64,000 nucleotides of DNA, taken from NCBI RefSeq assembly GCF_014207955.1, contig NZ_JACHLK010000002.1, positions 1 to 64,000 of the forward strand, given 5' to 3'. This DNA comes from Acidovorax soli. GTDB lineage: Bacteria; Pseudomonadota; Gammaproteobacteria; Burkholderiales; Burkholderiaceae_C. The notes beneath the pieces were generated by a model. That model saw only the letters and a program-made list of their open reading frames with translations, was not told the DNA's origin and made no database searches. Made by a program: the position numbers and the translations under genes. Shown in pieces: positions 39,488-50,840 of this stretch. Each line of letters begins with the position of its first letter. Positions within the stretch are counted from its first letter, which is position 1.

Positions 39488-39910
39488 ATGGCACCGCAGC
39501 TTTCAATCCGTGTCGAGGAAACCGGCCGCACGATGGTGCCGTGCCCGTGCGGCTGCGCCACCCTGCGCGAGCGCCTCGATGGTGTGCTCCATCTGCCGAA
39601 TGGCGGTGGCTGGTTCCGTGCCCTGTTGCTGCAAGAGCCTGGCGAGGATGGTGCCATCTGGCTGGCCATCGTCACGGGGGGATCGGCAGAGGATCCTCGG
39701 GACTGGCTGGTCACGCTGCACGGCAACGTGGAAGGCGCGCGCATCGAGGACCCAGGCGCATCGCCCATTGCAGCGCCACAAGGCTATTCGGGCCGGCTTG
39801 TCACGCGAGAGGAGCTGTTGGCCATCGACGGGGCGCCAGCGTTCTACTTTGCCTGCTTCGATGCGCTCATTGAGCAGCATTCGCGCATGCGCGCTTTCCT
39901 GGCGGAGTGA
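39488..39910 (+). CDS. Hypothetical protein with a CPCGC motif
   Basis: A 140-residue cytoplasmic protein, no signal peptide or TM segment. Near the N-terminus it has PCPCGCATLRERL, followed by strands in a mixed fold (WFRALLLQEP, WLAIVTGGS, WLVTLHGN) and an acidic end FACFDALIEQHSRMRAFLAE. The CPCGC could bind a metal. I do not recognise the family; the overall look (small, acidic, isolated) is like many orphan immunity-type proteins, but nothing proves it. Confidence 0.55.
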   Translation: MAPQLSIRVEETGRTMVPCPCGCATLRERLDGVLHLPNGGGWFRALLLQEPGEDGAIWLAIVTGGSAEDPRDWLVTLHGNVEGARIEDPGASPIAAPQGYSGRLVTREELLAIDGAPAFYFACFDALIEQHSRMRAFLAE

Positions 39911-40069
39911 CAGGCCGGGCCGTTCGTATCCATTGTCCATTGCGCCGTGCGCCACCCGCGACGCATGGAACTGGCGCGGCCAAGGCCAGTGCCCTAGCGC
40001 AAGGGCCGCCAAGCCTGCCTGCGCAAGCTTGGACGTGCCTGAAGAGTGGCCGCCTCTGGCGGACACACC

Positions 40070-40086
40070 GAGGCGCAAAGCGCCTC
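40070..40086 (-). terminator. Short hairpin after mltB-like gene
   Basis: GAGGCGC (40070-40076) and GCGCCTC (40080-40086) form a seven-base stem around AAA, nine bases past the stop of the minus-strand gene. No T run follows, so it is a weak or factor-assisted terminator at best. The rest of this 185-base gap shows nothing else. Confidence 0.35.
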
Positions 40087-40095
40087 TGGGGGATT

Positions 40096-41445
40096 TCAAG
40101 GTGTGGCCAGGCGCTGCAGCAGCTCGGCCGTGGGGTAGCCGTCGGCCACCACGCCGATGCTCTGCTGGTACTGGCGCAGCCCGGTGCGCGTGGCCGGGCC
40201 CATCACGCCGTCGGGCGTGCCGGCGTTGAAGCCGCGCTGGTTGAGCTGCTCCTGCATCTGCTGCAGCTGGCTGCGCGACAGGGGCGCGAGGTCGCGCGGC
40301 CAGGCGGCCACCACGCCGGTGCCGCCCTCGATCTGGCGCGCCAGCAGGCCCACGGCCAGGGCGTAGCTCACCGAGTTGTTGTAGCGCAGGATGGTGCGGA
40401 AATTGGGCCCCACCAGGAAGGCCGGGCCGCGCGCGCCAGCCGGCGTGGCGATGGAGGCAGCGTCCAGCGCGGGCAGGGGCTGGCCGTCCATGCCCTGCAC
40501 GCCCTCGGCGGCCCACTGCGCAGCCGGCTGGCGCACATTCTGCTCGGCGCGCGCGTAGTCGAAGCCCGGCGGCAGCCGCACTTCCACGCCCCAGGGCTGG
40601 CCGGCCTGCCAGCCCATGCGCGCGAGGAAGTGGGCGGTGGAGGCGGTCACGTCGGGGATGCTGCCCCAGATGTCGCGGTGGCCATCGCCATCGGCATCCA
40701 CCGCATAGGCCAGGAAGACCGAGGGCAGGAACTGCGTGTGCCCCATGGCGCCGGCCCAGGAGCCGACCATGCGCTCGTCGCTGATGTCGCCCTGGTCCAG
40801 GATGCGCAGGGCTGCCAGCAGTTCGCTGCGCGCCCAGGCGGCGCGCCGGCCCTCGAAGCCGAGCGTGGCCAGCGCATCCACCGCGCGGAAGCTGCCGAAG
40901 TTGCTGCCGTAGTTGCTCTCCATGCCCCAGATGGCGGTGATGATGGAGGCCGGCACGCCATAGCGTGTGGCGGCTGCGTCGATGGCCGCCTGGTGTGCGG
41001 CCCGCTGGGCCTGGCCCTGGGCGATGCGCTGGGCCGACACGGCGCTGTCCAGGTAGGCCCAGGGCGTGCGGCTGAATTCGGGCTGGGCGCGGTCGAGCTC
41101 GATCACGCGCGGTTGCAGCCGGGCATGGCCCAGCGCCTGTTGCACTGTGGCAGGGCGGATGCCGGCGGCCAGGGCTTCGCGCGAAAAGGACTCGACCCAT
41201 GCGGCAAAGCCGGCCTGCTCGGCGTCCTGGGGTGGCTGCGCTGTCTGCACGACAGGCGTGGGCGCTGGAGCCGGTACCGCAACGGGGCGGGGCACGGGTG
41301 CTGAGGCTGTGGGGGGCAGGGGAGCCGGGGGCGTGGCGCATCCCGACAGGGCCAGGGCGCCTGTGAGGGCCAGGATGGTCAAGGCGGGACGGGTTGTCGG
41401 AAAAGAAAAATGCGAAACCAAGGGAATTGAAAGCGTTCTGGGCAT
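40096..41445 (-). CDS. Lytic murein transglycosylase, MltB family, lipoprotein
   Basis: A 449-residue enzyme. The signal carries a lipobox (LALSGC), so it is anchored in the outer membrane. A Pro-rich linker (about 36-75) leads into the SLT-type catalytic domain with the family sequence IITAIWGMESNYGSNFGSF (Glu is the catalytic acid), MGHTQFLPS and DADGDGHRDIW, and a C-terminal PG_binding_1 domain (about 385-445: LNQRGFNAGTPDGVMGPATR). It cleaves the MurNAc-GlcNAc bond to make anhydro-muropeptides. The long frame upstream is antisense to sbcB and other genes, so I start at 41445. Confidence 0.9.
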   Translation of the reverse strand: MPRTLSIPLVSHFSFPTTRPALTILALTGALALSGCATPPAPLPPTASAPVPRPVAVPAPAPTPVVQTAQPPQDAEQAGFAAWVESFSREALAAGIRPATVQQALGHARLQPRVIELDRAQPEFSRTPWAYLDSAVSAQRIAQGQAQRAAHQAAIDAAATRYGVPASIITAIWGMESNYGSNFGSFRAVDALATLGFEGRRAAWARSELLAALRILDQGDISDERMVGSWAGAMGHTQFLPSVFLAYAVDADGDGHRDIWGSIPDVTASTAHFLARMGWQAGQPWGVEVRLPPGFDYARAEQNVRQPAAQWAAEGVQGMDGQPLPALDAASIATPAGARGPAFLVGPNFRTILRYNNSVSYALAVGLLARQIEGGTGVVAAWPRDLAPLSRSQLQQMQEQLNQRGFNAGTPDGVMGPATRTGLRQYQQSIGVVADGYPTAELLQRLATP

Positions 41446-41511
41446 GCCCCATTGTCCCGTGCCCGGCATACTTGCGCCTTCTGGTGTTTCTGACCGTAGC
41501 AATTTCCTTTC

Positions 41512-42951
41512 ATGCATACCTTTCTCTGGCACGACTACGAAACCTTCGGGGCCAATACGCGCCGTGATCGGCCTGCGCAGTTCGCGGCCATACGCACCGA
41601 TGCCGAGCTCAACGAGGTCGGCGAGCCGCTGAACATCTTCTGCCAACCCGCCAGCGACTACCTGCCCGACCCCGTGTCGTGCCTGATCACCGGTATCACC
41701 CCCCAGCGGTGCCTGGAGCAGGGCATGCCCGAGCACGCCTTTGCCGCCCGCATCGAGGCCGAGCTGGCGCGGCCCGGCACCATCGGCGTGGGCTACAACA
41801 CCATCCGCTTCGACGACGAGATCACGCGCTTCATGTTCTGGCGCAACCTGATCGACCCGTATGCGCGCGAATGGCAGAACCAGTGCGGCCGCTGGGACCT
41901 GCTGGACGTGGTGCGCATGACCTACGCGCTGCGCCCCGAGGGCATCACCTGGCCCAAGAAGGAAGACGGCTCGCCGAGCTTCAAGCTCGAAGACCTGTCC
42001 AAGGCCAACGGCCTGCTGCACGAGGCCGCGCACGATGCCCTGTCGGACGTGCGTGCCACCATCGCCCTGGCGCGCCTGATCCGCCAGCACAACACCAAGC
42101 TGTTCGACTTTGCGCTCGGCCTGCACAAGAAGGACCGCGTGGCGGCCGAGCTGCGCCTGCCGGCCACGGCCATCACGGCCAAGCCCTTTTTGCACGTCTC
42201 GGGCATGTTCCCGGTGGAGCGCGGCTGCCTGGCCGTGATGTGGCCGCTGGCCAGCCACCCGACCAACAAGAACGAGCTGATCGCCTGGGACCTGGCGCAC
42301 GACCCCACGCCGCTGGCCAGCATGGGTGTGGAGGAGATCCGGCTGCGCATGTTCTCGCGTGCGGCCGACCTGCCCGAGGGCGTGACCCGCCTGCCCATCA
42401 AGACCATCCACCTGAACAAGTCGCCCATGGTGGTGGGCAACGTCAACACCCTCACGGCCGAACGTGCGCGCCACTGGAAGATGGACCTGGCCCAGGCCGC
42501 GCAGCATGCCGAGATCGCGCGCGTGCTGCCCGACATGAGCGCCATCTGGCCCGAGGTGTTCGCACGCCCCGAGGAGCCCCGGCCCGATGTGGACCAGGAC
42601 CTGTACGGCGGCTTCGTCGGCAACGGCGACCGGCGCCAGCTCACCGACATGCGCGCCATGAGCGGCGAGAAGCTGGCGCGCACGCGCCTGTCGTTCGACG
42701 ACCCGCGCCTGAAGGAACTGGTCTGGCGCTACCGTGCGCGCAATTTCCCCGACACGCTCACCCCCGAGGAGCATGAGCGCTGGGAGGCGCACCGCGCCGC
42801 CTGCCTGTTCGATGGCGCGGGCGGCGCCCGCACGGTGGAGCAGTTGTTCACCGAGATCGACAATCTCTCGGAGACCGCCGACGACGAGCGCACCCAGGAC
42901 ATCCTCGGTGCCCTGTACGATTACGCCGAACAGATAGCGCCCGAGCGCTGA
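41512..42951 (+). CDS. sbcB: Exodeoxyribonuclease I
   Basis: A 479-residue 3'-5' single-strand DNA exonuclease acting in mismatch repair and recombination. The DEDDh exonuclease motifs are visible: DYETFGAN (motif I), GYNTIRFDDEITRFMFWRN (motif II) and HDALSDVRATIALARL (motif III). The C-terminal SH3-like and helical parts fill out the family length (E. coli 475). ATG 41512 has no purine-rich ribosome site (TTTCCTTTC precedes). It is divergent from the transglycosylase gene with 66 bases between. Confidence 0.95.
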   Translation: MHTFLWHDYETFGANTRRDRPAQFAAIRTDAELNEVGEPLNIFCQPASDYLPDPVSCLITGITPQRCLEQGMPEHAFAARIEAELARPGTIGVGYNTIRFDDEITRFMFWRNLIDPYAREWQNQCGRWDLLDVVRMTYALRPEGITWPKKEDGSPSFKLEDLSKANGLLHEAAHDALSDVRATIALARLIRQHNTKLFDFALGLHKKDRVAAELRLPATAITAKPFLHVSGMFPVERGCLAVMWPLASHPTNKNELIAWDLAHDPTPLASMGVEEIRLRMFSRAADLPEGVTRLPIKTIHLNKSPMVVGNVNTLTAERARHWKMDLAQAAQHAEIARVLPDMSAIWPEVFARPEEPRPDVDQDLYGGFVGNGDRRQLTDMRAMSGEKLARTRLSFDDPRLKELVWRYRARNFPDTLTPEEHERWEAHRAACLFDGAGGARTVEQLFTEIDNLSETADDERTQDILGALYDYAEQIAPER

Positions 42952-42996
42952 GTTCTTGTCTTCCCAGATTCCGCACAGTAGCAAGCCCGTATTTCC

Positions 42997-44247
42997 ATGA
43001 GCAGCAGCAACGACCAGCCCACCCACCAGTTCACCACCCAGATCGTGCATGCCGACCGCCTGGCCGGCACCGAGTACGGTGCGGTGCACCAACCCATCCA
43101 CACCTCGGTGCAGTACGGCTACGAGAAGGTGGAAGACCTGATCGGGGTGTTCCAGGGCACCTACAAGGGCGGCTTCAACTACGCCCGCCAGGGCACGCCC
43201 ACCACGGCGGCGCTGGAGGCCAAGGTCACGCAGATGGAGCGCGGCCAGGGCTCCATTGTGTTCTCGACCGGCATGGCGGCCGTCTGCGCCACGTTCCTCA
43301 CCCTGCTCAAGGCGGGCGACCACCTGCTGGCCAGCAAGTTTGTTTTCGGCAACACCAACAGTGTCTTCGGCACCCTGGCCGACCTGGGCATCGAAGTGAC
43401 CACGGTCGATGTGACCGATGTGGCCCAGGTGGCCGCAGCCGTGCGCCCCAACACGCGCATGGTGTTCGTGGAGACCATCGCCAACCCCGGCACGCAGATC
43501 CCCGACCTCGAAGCCATCGGCACGCTGTGCAAGGAGCGCGGCCTGCTCTATGTGGTGGACAACACCGTGGCCTCGCCCTACCTGTTCCGCCCCGTGACCG
43601 TGGGCGCCGGGCTGGTCATCAACTCGCTGACCAAGAGCATCGGCGGCCTGGGCGATGCCCTGGGCGGCGCGGTCACCGACACCGGCCTGTTCGACTGGGG
43701 CAACTACCCCAACATCTTCGCCCCCTACCGCAAGGGCGACGCCCGGGGCTGGGGCCTGCAGCAGATCCGCAAGAAGGGCCTGCGCGACATGGGGGGCATG
43801 CTCTCGTCCCATGCCGCGCACCAGCTGGCGCTGGGCGCCGAAACCCTGGCCATCCGCATGGACCGCACCAGCGCCACGGCCCTGGCTCTGGCGCAGTGGC
43901 TGGAGCAGCACCCCGCGATTGCCCGCGTGCACTACCCCATGCTCGAGTCCCATCCCCAGCACGCCATCGCGCGCAAGCACTTCAAGGCCGGCTCGTGGCT
44001 GCTGGCCTTCGAGCTGCGCGATGCCGAGCAATGCCTGGCTTTTTGCAACCGCTTGCAACTGCCGATCAAGGCCACGGGCCTGGCCGACACGCGCACGCTC
44101 ATCATCCCGGTGGCGCACACCATCTTCTGGGAGGCCGGCCCGGCCGTGCGCGCCAACATGGGCATTGGCGACGGCATGATCCGTCTGTCGCTGGGGCTCG
44201 AAGAGTTCGAAGACCTGCAGGCCGACTTCGCGCAGGCACTTGCCTAA
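42997..44247 (+). CDS. Cys/Met metabolism PLP-dependent enzyme (cystathionine gamma-synthase family)
   Basis: A 416-residue fold-type I PLP enzyme. The PLP lysine is in NSLTKSIGG; other signatures are YARQGTPTTAALE, FSTGMAAVCA, ETIANPGTQIPDLEAI and DNTVASPYLFRP. The group includes cystathionine gamma-synthase, methionine gamma-lyase and O-acetylhomoserine sulfhydrylase; the specific reaction is not readable. It starts 45 bases after sbcB, so may be partly co-transcribed. Confidence 0.85.
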   Translation: MSSSNDQPTHQFTTQIVHADRLAGTEYGAVHQPIHTSVQYGYEKVEDLIGVFQGTYKGGFNYARQGTPTTAALEAKVTQMERGQGSIVFSTGMAAVCATFLTLLKAGDHLLASKFVFGNTNSVFGTLADLGIEVTTVDVTDVAQVAAAVRPNTRMVFVETIANPGTQIPDLEAIGTLCKERGLLYVVDNTVASPYLFRPVTVGAGLVINSLTKSIGGLGDALGGAVTDTGLFDWGNYPNIFAPYRKGDARGWGLQQIRKKGLRDMGGMLSSHAAHQLALGAETLAIRMDRTSATALALAQWLEQHPAIARVHYPMLESHPQHAIARKHFKAGSWLLAFELRDAEQCLAFCNRLQLPIKATGLADTRTLIIPVAHTIFWEAGPAVRANMGIGDGMIRLSLGLEEFEDLQADFAQALA

Positions 44248-44356
44248 AACCCTGGTTCCAACTGGCCTGCGCAAGATTGCGTAAGGCCGGCATGCTAAGG
44301 TTTCCTGAAATGCCGGGCAGCATGAAGAACTGCCCCGGCTGCAAGGAGACAAGCCC

Positions 44357-46261
<1,905 letters not shown>

Positions 46262-46264
46262 ACT

Positions 46265-47062
46265 TCAGCTGAACAGCTTCTGCATCTCCGCATAGGGAAT
46301 CTGCCCCTGCAGCTTGCTGGAGTCGCCCGCCTGCAGGAAATCCGTCGCCAGCGCCGCGGCCTGGCCCCACAAGGCCTGCGGAATGCCGGAGCCCGCGCTG
46401 AGCCGCTTCACCCCCAGGGCCTGCAGTTCGGCAGCGTTGGCCAGGCCGCCCCAGGCCATCAGGTTGAGCGGCAGGTTGACACCGGCCACGACGGCCTGGA
46501 TCTGCGCGGGGCTGGTGAGACCGGGGACGAACAGGCCGTCGACACCAGCGCTCTGGTACAGCCGGCCGCGCGCAATGGCTTCCTCGGCGAAGCGGCCTTC
46601 ATCGACCAGGCGCGCCAGGACAATGTCCGTGCGCGCATTGACAAACAGGTCCAGCCCGTCCCGGGCCAGCCGCTCCCGGATCGCCTGTACCTTGCGCGCC
46701 AGCAGCTCGGGGGGCTTGCGCCCATCTTCAAGGTTGATGCCGGCCACACCTGCGCCGGCCAGGCGCGCGGCCAGGTCCGCCACCTGGGCTGGGTCGTCCG
46801 AATAGCCGTCTTCCATGTCCACCGACAGCGGCACCTGCAGCACCCGCACCAGGTTCTTGGCGAAGGCCACCACTACGTCGATGGGCATGGCGTAGCCATC
46901 GGCATAGCCCTGCGACCAGGCCACACCGGCACTGGTGGTGGCGATGGCCGTGGCCCCCAGGCTCTCGAAGAGCCGGGCGCTGGCGGCATCCCAGGCGTTG
47001 GGCAAGCGCAGCAGGGTGCCATTGGCGTGCAGTGCGCGGAAGGTGGTGGCGGGTGCGGTCAT
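46265..47062 (-). CDS. Isocitrate lyase/PEP mutase family protein
   Basis: A 265-residue TIM-barrel protein: LRLPNAWDAASARLFESLG, VDMEDGYSDDP for metal binding, GINLEDG and NARTD. The KKCGH loop of isocitrate lyases is missing, which places it in the PEP-mutase-like branch that includes oxaloacetate and phosphonopyruvate enzymes. The substrate is unknown. It lies 22 bases downstream of an SDR gene on the same strand, so is probably its operon partner. A TetR gene divergent to the SDR probably controls both. Confidence 0.85.
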   Translation of the reverse strand: MTAPATTFRALHANGTLLRLPNAWDAASARLFESLGATAIATTSAGVAWSQGYADGYAMPIDVVVAFAKNLVRVLQVPLSVDMEDGYSDDPAQVADLAARLAGAGVAGINLEDGRKPPELLARKVQAIRERLARDGLDLFVNARTDIVLARLVDEGRFAEEAIARGRLYQSAGVDGLFVPGLTSPAQIQAVVAGVNLPLNLMAWGGLANAAELQALGVKRLSAGSGIPQALWGQAAALATDFLQAGDSSKLQGQIPYAEMQKLFS

Positions 47063-47084
47063 CAGGGTCTCCTCCAGTCAGTCT

Positions 47085-47822
47085 TTACGCGAGCATACCG
47101 CCGTCCACCGTGAGCGCCGTGCCGGTGATGTACTGTGCCTTGGCGCTGGCCAGGAAGGCCACGGCATGGGCGATGTCCTCGCCGCTGCCGTATTTGCCGA
47201 CGGCAATGGGCTGGCGGATCAGTTCGGACAGCGGCCCCGCGGCCGGGTTCATATCGGTGTCGATGGCGCCCGGCTGCACCAGGTTCACCGTGATGCCCTC
47301 GGGCCCGAGTTCGCGCGCCAGGCCTTTGGTGAACGAGGCCAGGGCCGACTTGGACATCGCGTAGATGCTCAAGCCCGGCCACTGCACCTGCTCGGCGAAC
47401 CAACTGCCGATGTGGATGATGCGCCCGCCCTGGCCCAGGTGGAGGATGGCCGCCTGGCTGGCGATGACCGGCGCACGCACGTTCACGTTCAGGATGGCGT
47501 CGATGTCTGCCAGCGCCGCATCCTTCACCGGGCCCATGTGGAAGATGCCGGCGTTGTTGACCAGGATGTCGATGCCGCCGAGGAAGGCCACGGCCTTCTC
47601 GACCGAGGCCCGCACAGCCGTGGCGTCTGCGCTGTCGGCCTGGATGGCCGTGCCCCGCCGGCCCAGGGCCTCGATCTCACGCACCACGCCAGCGGCCAGC
47701 TCGGCCGACTTCTCGTAGGTGATGGCGACGTCGGCGCCCTCGGCGGCCAGGGTCCTGGCAATCGCGGCGCCGATACCCCGGCTGGCCCCTGTGACGAGGG
47801 CGCGTTTGTTGGAAAGCAGCAT
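47085..47822 (-). CDS. SDR family oxidoreductase (FabG-like)
   Basis: A 245-residue classical short-chain dehydrogenase. Cofactor motif TGASRGIG at about residue 12, the NNAG motif, the catalytic Ser of IIHIGSW, and YxxxK in YAMSKSALASFTKG are all intact; the end YITGTALTVDGG is typical. It uses NAD(P)H on an unknown ketone or alcohol. The divergent TetR gene and the paired 16-base sites in the gap suggest substrate-induced expression. A longer frame upstream is antisense to that TetR gene. Confidence 0.9.
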   Translation of the reverse strand: MLLSNKRALVTGASRGIGAAIARTLAAEGADVAITYEKSAELAAGVVREIEALGRRGTAIQADSADATAVRASVEKAVAFLGGIDILVNNAGIFHMGPVKDAALADIDAILNVNVRAPVIASQAAILHLGQGGRIIHIGSWFAEQVQWPGLSIYAMSKSALASFTKGLARELGPEGITVNLVQPGAIDTDMNPAAGPLSELIRQPIAVGKYGSGEDIAHAVAFLASAKAQYITGTALTVDGGMLA

Positions 47823-47835
47823 GGAATTACCTTTC

Positions 47836-47907
47836 TGTGTTGATCGATACAGAATGATTGCGGCATTGATCTTTGCTGTCAATCGATTTATTGTGTCGAT
47901 CAACACA
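47836..47907. promoter_or_regulatory. Pair of inverted 16-base sites between SDR and TetR genes
   Basis: TGTGTTGATCGATACA (47836-47851) and TGTGTCGATCAACACA (47892-47907) are reverse complements of each other with one mismatch, and each is itself near-palindromic (TGTGT ... ACACA). They are AT-richer than the surroundings and sit near the two divergent starts. Probable operators of the TetR at 47930. Confidence 0.7.
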
Positions 47908-47929
47908 AAATTAACGAAAGGTGATTCCC

Positions 47930-48523
47930 ATGCCGGTTCTGGGCCGACCGAGGGCGTTCGACCGCGATGCCGCCTTGCAGGCCGCCGTGGAGGTCTTCTG
48001 GCGCCAGGGCTTTCTGGCCACCTCCATGAACGACCTGTGCGCGGCCATGGGCATCCGCTCGCCCAGCCTGTACGCGGCCTTCGGCAGCAAGGAGGCCCTG
48101 TACGCCGAGGCCATCGGGCGCTACAGCGCAGCGGCCGACGAGCTGATCTGGAACCACGTTGGTGGCAGTGCCACGGTGCGTGCGGGCATGCAGACCGCGC
48201 TGCTGGCGGCTGCCGGGGTCGTGGCGGGCCGCGAGGGCATGCCCTCGGGCTGCATGGTGACGCTGGCCACGGGCGAGGAGTGCCCGGGCGGCTCGCCTGA
48301 CACCGCCCGGCATGCCCGCGAGGGCTCGCTCGCCAAGCTGCGCGCGGGGCTGGAACGCGCGGTTGCGGCGGGCGAGTTGCCGCAGTCCACGAACATCGAC
48401 CGGCTGGCCCGCTTCTACCTGGGCGTGGTGCAGGGCATGGCGATCCAGGGGCGTGATGGCGCGGACCTGGCGGATCTGCAGGACATGGCGCGGACCGCCA
48501 TGGCTGCATGGCCGGAAAAATGA
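47930..48523 (+). CDS. TetR family transcriptional regulator
   Basis: A 197-residue regulator with the HTH AALQAAVEVFWRQGFLATSMNDLCAAMGIRSPSLYAAFGSKEALYAEAIGRY. The pattern resembles the AcrR/YxaF branch that pairs with SDR or oxidoreductase genes. The C-terminal domain is helical, with one Cys-rich stretch (GCMVTLATGEECPGG). The ATG at 47930 has AAAGGTG upstream; a frame start nine bases earlier is weaker. It is expected to bind the 47836-47907 sites and repress the divergent SDR-PEP mutase-like genes. Confidence 0.88.
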   Translation: MPVLGRPRAFDRDAALQAAVEVFWRQGFLATSMNDLCAAMGIRSPSLYAAFGSKEALYAEAIGRYSAAADELIWNHVGGSATVRAGMQTALLAAAGVVAGREGMPSGCMVTLATGEECPGGSPDTARHAREGSLAKLRAGLERAVAAGELPQSTNIDRLARFYLGVVQGMAIQGRDGADLADLQDMARTAMAAWPEK

Positions 48524-48556
48524 AATCCCCCGGGGTCGCGGCGCGCACCAGGGGGA
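48524..48556. terminator. Bidirectional terminator between tetR and DUF779 genes
   Basis: AATCCCCC (48524-48531) pairs with GGGGGATT (48549-48556) in the 39-base gap between convergent genes. The arms extend to TGAAATC/GATTCA with one mismatch. A T-tract is short in both directions, so efficiency is uncertain. Confidence 0.55.
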
Positions 48557-48562
48557 TTCAGG

Positions 48563-48991
48563 TCAAGCCACCGGGTGGCTTTGCAACGCCTGCAACTCAT
48601 CCGCGGTGAACGGCCGCGAGCGGATCAGAAAGCGCTTGCCCGTGGGCCGCTCCAGCGAGAACATGCCGCCCCCGCCGGGCACCACGTCCACGGTGATCTG
48701 GGTGTGCTCCCACACCGCGAACTGCGGCCGGCTCATGTAGAAGGGCTCGCCGCCGACGTGGCCGAGCAGAACGTCCGAGTCGCCCACCAGGAACTCGCCG
48801 CGCGCAAAGCACATGGGTGCGCTGCCGTCGCAGCAGCCGCCCGACTGGTGGAACATCAGCGGGCCGTGCTGGCCGTGGAGCTGGGCGATCAGCGCCAGGG
48901 CCTCGGGCGTGGCCAGTACGCGGGCCGGTGGGGCCGGTGGGTCCGTGTCCTGGCCCGGCAAGGCGGCTTCGTGGGCCAGGGTGTCGGCCAT
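48563..48991 (-). CDS. DUF779 protein, partner of aldehyde dehydrogenase
   Basis: A 142-residue protein with GPLMFHQSGGCCDGSAPMC, VGDSDVLLG, FYMSRPQFAVWEHTQITVDVVPGGG and FSLERPTGKRFLIRSR, all hallmarks of DUF779. The two adjacent Cys and further Cys suggest a metal site. The family regularly follows ExaC-type aldehyde dehydrogenase genes, exactly as here (gap 11 bases), and may be an accessory factor. The molecular function is not known. Confidence 0.9.
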   Translation of the reverse strand: MADTLAHEAALPGQDTDPPAPPARVLATPEALALIAQLHGQHGPLMFHQSGGCCDGSAPMCFARGEFLVGDSDVLLGHVGGEPFYMSRPQFAVWEHTQITVDVVPGGGGMFSLERPTGKRFLIRSRPFTADELQALQSHPVA

Positions 48992-49002
48992 GGGCTGCGG
49001 GC

Positions 49003-50523
<1,521 letters not shown>

Positions 50524-50589
50524 GCTGTGTCTCCTTGGGTGGTTGGGTTGTGCCAGGCGCCGCTCGGCGGGCCTGCACCCGGAGATGGG

Positions 50590-50605
50590 TGCAATGCCCG
50601 TGCCA
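50590..50605 (-). promoter_or_regulatory. Sigma54 promoter of the aldehyde dehydrogenase gene
   Basis: Read on the minus strand the site is TGGCACGGGCATTGCA: TGGCACG, four bases, TTGCA, an exact match to the -24/-12 consensus. It lies 67 bases ahead of the start codon. This 317-base gap (50524-50840) also holds the inverted repeat described next and a -10-like CACAAT for the divergent kinase gene. Confidence 0.8.
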
Positions 50606-50709
50606 GCCAGTTCGCGAGGCTGCCGATCCGCTGCAAACCCAGCATCCATGCGGCTTGGGCCCTTTCCGCCGGCAGCGCACGGTGCGTGCGCGGGTTGTGC
50701 CACGGAACA

Positions 50710-50736
50710 CCCGTTGTTCAAAAATGGAACAACGGG
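50710..50736. promoter_or_regulatory. Upstream activator site, inverted repeat
   Basis: CCCGTTGTTC (50710-50719) and GAACAACGGG (50727-50736) form a perfect ten-base inverted repeat with a seven-base spacer. A further GGAACA half-site (50704-50709) is adjacent. The site lies about 105 bases upstream of the sigma54 promoter, a normal distance for an enhancer-binding activator. Confidence 0.65.
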
Positions 50737-50840
50737 TGGCACACCGGGGATCGCTGCCTGCGTGCAAAAAGCCACGGCTCGGCATGGCTGTGGCGGTTGC
50801 GGGCTGCGGCTTTTGCCACAATGCAGGCATCGCCACCCGG

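Noticed and set aside
44265..44283. Inverted repeat TGCGCAA-GA-TTGCGTA ahead of the AcoR-type gene
   Set aside because: Imperfect and unlike the GAACAACGGG palindrome at the aldehyde dehydrogenase promoter, so there is no reason to call it an activator site.
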